Part shown: positions 1 to 6,956 of the stretch, in pieces | Layout of the letters: every line of letters begins with the position of its first letter | Numbering within the stretch: the stretch's first letter is position 1 | Origin: CAYPHA01 sp964410215 | Lineage (GTDB): Bacteria > Calditrichota > Calditrichia > Calditrichales > CAYPHA01 | Assembly: GCA_964410215.1 (NCBI GenBank) | Contig: CAYPHA010000062.1 | Coordinates: forward strand, 1 to 28,669 | DNA: 28,669 bases | Direction of reading: 5' to 3' | Position numbers and translations under genes: made by a program | Notes under the pieces: generated by a model | Told to the model about the DNA's origin: nothing | What the model saw: the letters and a program-made list of their open reading frames with translations, nothing else | The model's database searches: none

Positions 1-49
1 GATCTGAAATGAGGATGGTTTAAACATTTTTCAAGAAAGGACACGTCTC

Positions 50-1339
50 ATGGCACAGGGAAAAGCATTTAATCCATTTGAGATGGCACAATCCCAGTTT
101 GATAAAGTAGCCGATATGATTAACCTCGACCAGGGCACGAGAGATTTGCTCAGGCAGCCGCTCCGTGAATACCATTTCAGCATTCCGGTACACATGGATG
201 ACGGATCCGTTAAGGTATTCCGGGGGTTTCGTTGTCAGCATAATGATGCCCGCGGCCCGGCAAAGGGGGGTATTCGTTTTCATCCCCAGGAGACCATTGA
301 TACGGTGCGGGCTCTTTCCATGTGGATGACCTGGAAAACAGCCGTAGCCGACATCCCGTTAGGTGGCGGAAAAGGCGGCGTGATATGCGATCCTCATCAC
401 CTCAGCAGCCGCGAACAGGAGCAAATCTGCCGTGGATGGGTGCGTCAAATCAGCAAGAATATCGGCCCTCTCTCCGATGTACCGGCCCCGGATGTTATGA
501 CCAGTGCGCAACACATGTTGTGGATGCTGGACGAATACGAGGCCATCCATGGTGCGAAATATCCCGGGCTGATAACCGGAAAACCTGTTGGTATGGGCGG
601 ATCACTCGGACGGACAGAAGCCACCGGTTACGGTGTCATCTACACCTTACGCGAAGCCCTTCATGACCATAATATCTCAATATCCGATACGATTGCCAGT
701 TTTCAGGGGTTTGGAAACGTCGCCCAGTATGCCATTCAGCTCTATACAGAATTAGGCGGTACCGTTACCTGCGTATCCTGCTGGGACCAGAATGACCAGA
801 TATCCTATTCTTACAGGAAAATGGATGGCATTAACCTGGAAGAGCTGCTCAAGATTACAGACCGGTTCGGGGGCATTAACAAAGAAAAAGCCCAATCTTT
901 GGGATACGAATTATTACCCGGTGATGCCTGGCTTGAACAGGAAGTGGATATTCTTGTACCATCGGCTATCGAGAATCAGATTACCGAAAACAATGTTAAT
1001 AAGATCCATAAACGGGTTAAAATGATAGCCGAGGGTGCTAATGGTCCGACCACACCTGGCGCGGATAAAGAGCTGGAAAAACGTAAAATCTTCAATATCC
1101 CTGATTTTCTGGCCAATGCCGGCGGTGTCACCTGCAGCTATTTCGAGCAGGTCCAGAGCAATATGAATTATTTCTGGGACAAACCGGAAGTCCTGGAACG
1201 GCTGGACCAGAAAATGACTTCCGCCTTCAAAGCTGTAAACGATCTGGCAAAGCGAAGAAATATTTATATGCGCGATGCCGCTTACGTCATTGCCATAGAA
1301 CGTGTGGCTCAGGCTTGTAAGGACCGTGGTTGGGTTTGA
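50..1339 (+). CDS. gdhA: Glu/Leu/Phe/Val-family dehydrogenase, probable glutamate dehydrogenase
   Basis: Cytosolic enzyme that interconverts glutamate with 2-oxoglutarate and ammonium using NAD(P). The 429 residues are the usual length for the hexameric bacterial/archaeal family. The N-terminal substrate domain carries GPAKGGIRFHP (69-79) and the family active-site signature IPLGGGKGGVICDP (102-115), with catalytic Lys108. The PAPD motif supplies the second acid (Asp148). The Rossmann domain has GFGNVA at 220-225. The end of the second beta strand reads VSCWDQ rather than a clean acidic ending, so NAD versus NADP preference is not readable. Glutamate rather than leucine or phenylalanine as substrate rests on overall resemblance and on the glutamate-synthase gene nearby. 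The start is supported by AAAGGA eight bases upstream. The gene is followed by a strong terminator, so it ends its own transcript; its promoter lies outside the window. Confidence 0.93.
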   Translation: MAQGKAFNPFEMAQSQFDKVADMINLDQGTRDLLRQPLREYHFSIPVHMDDGSVKVFRGFRCQHNDARGPAKGGIRFHPQETIDTVRALSMWMTWKTAVADIPLGGGKGGVICDPHHLSSREQEQICRGWVRQISKNIGPLSDVPAPDVMTSAQHMLWMLDEYEAIHGAKYPGLITGKPVGMGGSLGRTEATGYGVIYTLREALHDHNISISDTIASFQGFGNVAQYAIQLYTELGGTVTCVSCWDQNDQISYSYRKMDGINLEELLKITDRFGGINKEKAQSLGYELLPGDAWLEQEVDILVPSAIENQITENNVNKIHKRVKMIAEGANGPTTPGADKELEKRKIFNIPDFLANAGGVTCSYFEQVQSNMNYFWDKPEVLERLDQKMTSAFKAVNDLAKRRNIYMRDAAYVIAIERVAQACKDRGWV

Positions 1340-1374
1340 TCGTAAACCAGATACCAGGTACGTTTTATTCACCG

Positions 1375-1408
1375 CATCCGGCAGAAAATCTGCCGGATGT
1401 TTTTTTTT
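1375..1408 (+). terminator. Rho-independent terminator after gdhA
   Basis: Perfect 11-bp stem (CATCCGGCAGA at 1375-1385 with TCTGCCGGATG at 1389-1399), a 3-base AAA loop, then nine T residues (1400-1408). It lies 36 bases after the stop of the dehydrogenase and separates that gene from the next one, which begins at 1451. Confidence 0.94.
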
Positions 1409-1450
1409 CGTCAATTTTTAATATATTAGTGCAAAAAACGAGGATCATTG

Positions 1451-4400
1451 ATGACCATTGCCAATAACAAGTCGCTGGATAAACTTATAGACAGCCTTGA
1501 TGAACGGGTCAAGGAACTGAACTGTATCTATGAGGTGGAAGAACTCCTGCACAGGACCGACCTGGACCTGGATGAGATTTTTCATGAGGTATTGCGGGTT
1601 GTGCCTACCGGAATGCAATATCCCGCTACTGCGATGGCACAAATTGTCTACAGAGAAAAAGAATATACGCTCGACGCCTTTCGCAAGACGAAATGGTATC
1701 TTCAATCAAAAATCAGCGTTCAGAAACGTGTTGTCGGCGAACTGCTCGTATATTACAGGGACAAAAAACCGGAATCGGATCTTGGCCCCTTTCTGTATGA
1801 AGAAAAAGCTCTGCTGGATTCTATTTCCCGGCGGCTCGGCCATTATATCCTCTATGAAAAATTAAAACTGGTTTTTAACAAATGGGAATCTACCAAACAG
1901 AATATTTCAAAGAAAAGATCCGGTGAATGGCAAATCGTTCTGGAATTGATACAGAGAACTGATCATGAGTTGTTTATTCGTATTGCAAGGAAGATGCTGA
2001 ATCACCTGGTCTGGAATGGTGTTCAGGAAGCGGAGGAACTGTTGCAGAAATTTAATCCGGATTTAATATTCGATCCGGATAAATATATGGGTGAATCAAA
2101 TATCCCGACCAAGGTACAACGCTTCGAGGACTCCTTTGCCCTGAGTAAGCAGATTTTTGATGTCGCCTCCCGCCACCTGAGCGGCAACGAATTATTATCA
2201 CAGATACAAAACTGGATGCAGCAGGACCGCACCAGTTTCCTTATCCGCGCCGTGTCCAATCAGAACACCTCGCTCAGCGAAATAAGCGATGCCATCCGCC
2301 GCTATTTTCAACTTCATCCCAAAGGCATGCAGCTAACCCCTTCTGCCCGCCTGGGTGCGAGGGCATCCCTGATCCGCAGGTTTTTCAGCGACCAGCTCGA
2401 ATTTATCAATATCGCCAAAAATTATGTCCTGGTATCTGATTTCAATGAACTGCTCAAGCGTCTCATTTTCCCTGTAGGCAGTCATGGTAAACTGGGCGGT
2501 AAAAGTGCCGGCGTTTTCCTTGCTTACCGCATTCTTAAAAAAGATGAGGAGCATGCAGAGCTTTTAAAAAACATAAAGACCCCCAAGACATGGTACATCA
2601 CTTCCGATGCCATGATCGATTTTATGCATTTTAACAATCTGGAAGAGATCCTTGAACAAAAATATAAAAGCCTGGATGAGGTGCGTAAAGAATACCCTCA
2701 TGTCGTGCAGTTGTTCAAGAATTCGCACTTTTCTCACGCCATGCTTCAGGGGCTGTCAATGGCTCTCGATGATTTCGGTACCAAACCGCTGGTCGTACGC
2801 AGTTCCAGCCTGCTGGAAGACCGGCTGGGTACCGCTTTCGCCGGTAAATATAAAAGTCTCTTTATCGCTAACCAGGGGACGAAACACGAACGTCTCAATG
2901 CCCTGACCGATGCCATCGCCGAAGTTTACGCCTCCACCATCGGTCCGGATCCTATTGAATACAGAAAAGAAAAAGGATTGCTGGATTTCCATGAAGAAAT
3001 GGGAATTATGATACAGGAAGTGGTCGGACAGCAGATCGGTGATTACTTTCTGCCCTCCTTTGCCGGTGTGGCTTTCAGTAACAACGAATTCCGCTGGTCT
3101 CCTAGAATTAAGCGGGAAGACGGGTTGATTCGCCTCGTCCCGGGACTGGGCACACGAGCTGTTGATCGTCTGAGTGATGATTACCCCTTCCTGATTGCGC
3201 CCGGCCAGCCGGGTCTTCGCGCTAATGTCAGTATTGACGAAATTGTGCGTTACTCACCACAAATGGCCGACGTTTTAAACCTGAATTCCAATCAGTTTGA
3301 ATCCATAGAAATCAATGATCTTTTTGCCCTGTGCGGCAATGATTATCCTGCTATTAAAAAGATCGTATCCATTCTCGAACATAATCATCTCAAAAAACCG
3401 CTTGGATTTAACACCGACTACAATAATTCCGATCTTGTTGTCACGTTTGACGGTTTAATTAATGATACAAAATTCATTGAAGAAGTGCATGCCATTCTCA
3501 ATATACTGCAGGGGAAACTGGCAACACCTGTCGATATCGAATTTGCATCCGATGGTGAAGATTTTTATCTGTTACAGTGCCGTCCCCAGAGTTACACAAA
3601 ATATGACGCACCCTCCCCCATCCCTAAAAACATACCGGCTGACCGTGTTATATTTTCTGCAAACCGATACATATCCAATGGAACCGTACCGAATATTTCA
3701 TATATCGTATATGTGGATCCCGAAAAATATAGTTCGATCGAAGACCATGAAGATCTGAAATCCATCGGACGTGCCGTCGGCAAATTGAACAAGATCCTGC
3801 CTAAACGGCAGTTTATCCTGATGGGTCCGGGGCGGTGGGGAAGCCGCGGGGACATAAAACTCGGGGTCAGTGTAACCTATTCCGATATCAACAATACCGC
3901 CACTCTTATTGAGATCGCCCGCAAAAAAGGAAATTACGTACCGGATGTATCATTCGGAACCCATTTTTTTCAGGACCTGGTAGAGGCTTCCATCCGTTAT
4001 CTCCCGCTCTATCCCGATGATCCGGACATTCAGTTCAATGAAGAGTTTTTGCTCTCCGCGCCCAATCAATTATATGAAATTCTGCCGGCTTATTCCTATC
4101 TGAGTGAGGTAATCCGCGTTATCGAGGTTCCCAAGGTAGCTAACGGGATGCTATTGCAAATACTTATGAATGCCGAGGTAAACCGTGCCGTCGGTATTTT
4201 GGTTCCGGCCACATCCGCCTACTTTTCCCAGGAAGATGTATTCAGCCATCTGGAAGAATCCAGTAAAGAACACTGGCGCTGGCGTATGTATATGGCAGAA
4301 AAAATTGCTTCGCAGCTGGACGCAAAACGTTTTAAAATCAAAGGTCTGTATGTCATGGGAAGCACAAAAACGTCAACCGCGAAAGCCGGCAGTGATATTG

Positions 4401-4663
4401 ACCTTCTGGTAAATTTTAACGGCGGCCGTACCTTAAAGAAAGAGCTGATGCACTGGTTTGAGGGGTGGAGCCTGGCCCTCGACGAGATCAACTACCTCAG
4501 AACCGGATACAAAGCCGGGGGATTACTGGATGTACATTTCATCGACGACGAGGGCATTGAGCACCATAAGAATTCATTGTCCCATTATGATCTGAACAGC
4601 GATTGCTGTAAAGAGTTGCTATTGGACAGTAACAACAGGCTCGTTAAAAGCACAAAAGACTGA
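1451..4663 (+). CDS. PEP synthase-like ATP-binding protein with N-terminal GAF-like module and C-terminal nucleotidyltransferase domain
   Basis: 1070-residue multidomain protein of unknown substrate. Residues about 15-140 are a GAF-like module clearly similar to one in the histidine kinase at 13031-14695. A largely helical stretch follows. From about 348 there is a PEP synthase/pyruvate phosphate dikinase ATP-binding region: LGGKSAG, KPLVVRSSSLLED (near 447), RLVPGLGTRAVDR, and the closing FYLLQCRPQS. Next comes a segment with GPGRWGSRG (near 792), seen in Bacteroidetes-type PEP synthase relatives. The end is a minimal nucleotidyltransferase with GS followed by SDIDLLV (near 970-987), carrying the metal-binding Asp pair. 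I find no phosphohistidine swivel domain (TSGG-type) and no PEP-binding TIM barrel, so it should not be called a PEP synthase. ATG at 1451 is preferred over TTG at 1448 because GAGG sits seven bases upstream of it. The stop converges on the gene at 4670. Confidence 0.85.
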   Translation: MTIANNKSLDKLIDSLDERVKELNCIYEVEELLHRTDLDLDEIFHEVLRVVPTGMQYPATAMAQIVYREKEYTLDAFRKTKWYLQSKISVQKRVVGELLVYYRDKKPESDLGPFLYEEKALLDSISRRLGHYILYEKLKLVFNKWESTKQNISKKRSGEWQIVLELIQRTDHELFIRIARKMLNHLVWNGVQEAEELLQKFNPDLIFDPDKYMGESNIPTKVQRFEDSFALSKQIFDVASRHLSGNELLSQIQNWMQQDRTSFLIRAVSNQNTSLSEISDAIRRYFQLHPKGMQLTPSARLGARASLIRRFFSDQLEFINIAKNYVLVSDFNELLKRLIFPVGSHGKLGGKSAGVFLAYRILKKDEEHAELLKNIKTPKTWYITSDAMIDFMHFNNLEEILEQKYKSLDEVRKEYPHVVQLFKNSHFSHAMLQGLSMALDDFGTKPLVVRSSSLLEDRLGTAFAGKYKSLFIANQGTKHERLNALTDAIAEVYASTIGPDPIEYRKEKGLLDFHEEMGIMIQEVVGQQIGDYFLPSFAGVAFSNNEFRWSPRIKREDGLIRLVPGLGTRAVDRLSDDYPFLIAPGQPGLRANVSIDEIVRYSPQMADVLNLNSNQFESIEINDLFALCGNDYPAIKKIVSILEHNHLKKPLGFNTDYNNSDLVVTFDGLINDTKFIEEVHAILNILQGKLATPVDIEFASDGEDFYLLQCRPQSYTKYDAPSPIPKNIPADRVIFSANRYISNGTVPNISYIVYVDPEKYSSIEDHEDLKSIGRAVGKLNKILPKRQFILMGPGRWGSRGDIKLGVSVTYSDINNTATLIEIARKKGNYVPDVSFGTHFFQDLVEASIRYLPLYPDDPDIQFNEEFLLSAPNQLYEILPAYSYLSEVIRVIEVPKVANGMLLQILMNAEVNRAVGILVPATSAYFSQEDVFSHLEESSKEHWRWRMYMAEKIASQLDAKRFKIKGLYVMGSTKTSTAKAGSDIDLLVNFNGGRTLKKELMHWFEGWSLALDEINYLRTGYKAGGLLDVHFIDDEGIEHHKNSLSHYDLNSDCCKELLLDSNNRLVKSTKD

Positions 4664-4681
4664 AACAGCTCAATGTTTCAG
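4660..4681. terminator. Inverted repeat holding both convergent stop codons
   Basis: CTGAAAC (4660-4666) pairs with GTTTCAG (4675-4681) around an 8-base loop. The TGA of the plus-strand gene (4661-4663) lies in the left arm and the TGA of the minus-strand gene (4670-4672) in the loop, six bases apart. T-richness after the stem is modest on both strands (AATTTCTTCC forward, TCTTTTG reverse), so it is at best a weak bidirectional terminator. Confidence 0.4.
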
Positions 4682-6259
4682 AATTTCTTCCGCTTCCTGC
4701 CTGTCTACATCCATCACGAACGGTATGCCGCTAATGGCGGCCGACTCTGGCGTTAGCGCGGTCAGGTCATCACGGGTCATATAATCAAGGGAAAACTTTC
4801 GACTCCCACACATAAGCTGACGTAATCCCTGGGCAAGCCGTTCATAATAGGTGTAAAGACCGATCGCTCCGGTCGGCAGTGATTCATAGGCATCATTACC
4901 CAGTTCCTGTCTCAGGGTGTTCGCCGTTACAAAAATTTCATCCCTGCTGTTTCCAAAGCGTTCTACATACACAGGAAGCTGATGCTCCGCGATGGCGCGC
5001 CCGATTGTTTTTCCGACCATTGCGGCGGCAATCGGCGCCCGGGCCATTCCGATGAGTTTCGCATAAGGAGCGGCCAGTGCCAGCCCTTTGAAAATCTGAT
5101 CTTCGAATGTAAACCCGCCGGCCAGCGACAGGGCCGGAACATACTCATCATGATCATCGAGGTATTTGGCATAGGTGTATAGCAGCGAATGCAATTCCAC
5201 GGGCGGGACACCCCATTCGTTCATCATTCTCCATGGACTCATTCCTGTTCCGCCGCCGGCACCATCAACCGTGAGAAGATCGAGTTTATACCGGGAAGCA
5301 AATTTAATAGCCCGGGCCAGGTCCGCCGGACGATAGGCACCTGTTTTCAGAAAAATATATTTTGCACCTGCTTTACGCAGTTCTTCCACTCTTTTTGCAA
5401 AACTTTCCTCGGTAACCATACCGATGCGGGAATGTCTTTCAAATTCCTTGAATGCACCGTGTTCAAACGCTTTGATGACATTGGGGTCGGTCGGGTCCGG
5501 CAAAACCACATATCCTCTTTCATAAAGCTTTTGTGCTTTTTTGAGATCACGGATTTTAACCTCTCCGCCGATATTCTTTGCACCCTGGCCCCATTTCATC
5601 TCAACGCACTCCACACCCAGTTCATTAATAACGTATTCATGAACGCCAAGCCTCGTATCTTCGACATTTGCCTGGACAATGATGGCCCCGTATCCATCAC
5701 GCTGATGATCCTGGAAAAGTTTAATTCGGCGCTTCAGATCAACGGTATCCCTCACTTTCCCCTTTTCTATAACCGATTCCATATCCATACCTGACACATT
5801 TTCACCGATGGTCAAACCGGTTCCGGCCAGTGCTGATCCGATGGCCAGTCCTTCCCAGTTGTTTTTGGCAATATCCGTTGAACCGATTCCCGGAATGATC
5901 CACGGATATTTAAATTTGATGCCTTTGTCATGACCGAATTTCACTTCCAGGTTTACGGCAGGAAATATCGCCTTATCGCTGTCGGCCTCGATCCCCTTTG
6001 CGCCAACCGCGGTGCCCATGATATTGAAATGGGAATAATCGACGGGATATGTTTTCTCGGCCGCGGTCGTGATTACACCAAACGGCTGGGGATATATGAC
6101 TTCATGACCACGGTAGGCTGATTTTCCAATTTCACACATACCTATACAGCCATCCACGCATGTGACACACATTCCGGATGAAGGGGTGACGGAACCCTCT
6201 GTCCGGTTTTTTGACAGAGTTGCTGCTGACGCGTTTATTCTGGACAAGGTTATCGACAT
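4670..6259 (-). CDS. FMN-binding glutamate synthase-domain protein without glutaminase domain
   Basis: 529-residue homologue of the central FMN domain of glutamate synthase large subunit (GltB), last gene of the minus-strand redox operon. It has the GltS barrel with WGQGAKNIGGEV, the flavin/substrate signature VDGAGGGTGMSPW (about 325-340) and ELHSLLYTYAK. A Cys motif C-x2-C-x3-C-x3-C (31, 34, 38, 42) at the N-terminus looks like an added iron-sulfur site. There is no N-terminal amidotransferase domain, so it cannot release ammonia from glutamine by itself, and I see no C-terminal GltB 3Fe-4S motif. In this context it probably receives electrons from the preceding iron-sulfur proteins and the GltD half of the fusion. 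The start is the ATG at 6259: GGAGG ends five bases before it, and the upstream gene's TGA is one base away. An in-frame ATG at 6280 would overlap that gene and has no such site. Confidence 0.88.
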   Translation of the reverse strand: MSITLSRINASAATLSKNRTEGSVTPSSGMCVTCVDGCIGMCEIGKSAYRGHEVIYPQPFGVITTAAEKTYPVDYSHFNIMGTAVGAKGIEADSDKAIFPAVNLEVKFGHDKGIKFKYPWIIPGIGSTDIAKNNWEGLAIGSALAGTGLTIGENVSGMDMESVIEKGKVRDTVDLKRRIKLFQDHQRDGYGAIIVQANVEDTRLGVHEYVINELGVECVEMKWGQGAKNIGGEVKIRDLKKAQKLYERGYVVLPDPTDPNVIKAFEHGAFKEFERHSRIGMVTEESFAKRVEELRKAGAKYIFLKTGAYRPADLARAIKFASRYKLDLLTVDGAGGGTGMSPWRMMNEWGVPPVELHSLLYTYAKYLDDHDEYVPALSLAGGFTFEDQIFKGLALAAPYAKLIGMARAPIAAAMVGKTIGRAIAEHQLPVYVERFGNSRDEIFVTANTLRQELGNDAYESLPTGAIGLYTYYERLAQGLRQLMCGSRKFSLDYMTRDDLTALTPESAAISGIPFVMDVDRQEAEEILKH

Positions 6260-6260
6260 A

Positions 6261-6956
6261 TCATCCTCCATTGATTGCATCTTTTTTTTCTATTTCACAT
6301 GCAACACAAGGCTGCATATAGCACATCATATCATCAAATGTATCTTTCTCCAGACAGGGTGGACTGAGATTCGCGCATCCCCCGCAAATGGCTTTTTCCG
6401 GTTCATTGTAGGTACAGCGCAGTTCACAAGCCGGACAGATATACATACATGCCCCGCAAAGCCGGCAGACTTCCGATTTTAAATCGAACGGCGTACCGAT
6501 GGACCGGTTTTCACCCCGCCCCCTGAAACCGATTGCTTTGGCCATCATCTGTTCCTCACACATTCGTACACAACGACCGCAAAGAATGCAGTCCTCATAT
6601 TCCTGCCGGAAACGTTGTTGACGTACCTCATGTGCTGCCGCCAGGTCCTGGATTGTTTTTGACTGTGGGCAGGATGCCAAAAGCAGTTCCAGAATCATTT
6701 TCCTTGCCCGTACGACACGGTTTGAAGCGGTCCGCACGTTCAAACCCGGTTCAACAGGATATGTACAGGATGTCACCAGTTTTGTATGACCTTCCTTTCC
6801 GATTTCAACGACGCATAACCGGCACGCCCCGTAGGGATAAAGGCCTTCCATGTGGCAAAGTGTCGGTATGGGAAATCCGTAAAATCTGGCCGCATCGAGC
6901 AGGGTTGAACCTTCTTCCACGGATACATCGAGTCCGTTGAGTTTAAATTCAATCAT
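6261..6956 (-). CDS. NuoG/HoxU-like iron-sulfur electron-transfer subunit
   Basis: 231-residue multi-cluster ferredoxin-like subunit matching the N-terminal part of NuoG or of HydA/HoxU, without any hydrogenase H-cluster or molybdopterin domain. Residues 1-80 form a plant-type [2Fe-2S] domain (Cys34, 45, 48, 64). Two C-x2-C-x2-C-x3-C [4Fe-4S] motifs follow: Cys123/126/129/133 and Cys164/167/170/174. The last 55 residues add eight cysteines (177, 181, 191, 194, 201, 212, 217, 220), including two CxxC pairs, which is more than the usual family ending and may hold another metal site. Its role is probably to carry electrons between the NuoEF-type flavin module and the GltD/GltB-type flavoproteins. 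The start ATG overlaps the preceding gene's stop (ATGA), so the order within one transcript is certain in practice. Confidence 0.87.
   Translation of the reverse strand: MIEFKLNGLDVSVEEGSTLLDAARFYGFPIPTLCHMEGLYPYGACRLCVVEIGKEGHTKLVTSCTYPVEPGLNVRTASNRVVRARKMILELLLASCPQSKTIQDLAAAHEVRQQRFRQEYEDCILCGRCVRMCEEQMMAKAIGFRGRGENRSIGTPFDLKSEVCRLCGACMYICPACELRCTYNEPEKAICGGCANLSPPCLEKDTFDDMMCYMQPCVACEIEKKDAINGG
6265..6269 (-). promoter_or_regulatory. Ribosome binding site inside the end of the preceding gene, deciding the GltB-like start
   Basis: GGAGG on the minus strand encodes the final Gly codons of the preceding iron-sulfur protein and lies five bases before ATG at 6259. Stop and start are separated by one base (TGATATG), so the two genes are probably translationally coupled. 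Confidence 0.75.

Noticed and set aside
1451..4663. Calling the 1070-residue protein PEP synthase (ppsA) or pyruvate phosphate dikinase
   Set aside because: Only the ATP-binding half is present; the phosphohistidine and PEP/pyruvate domains are absent.
5189..5794. 201-residue plus-strand open frame
   Set aside because: Antisense to the conserved FMN barrel of the GltB-like gene; no domain features.
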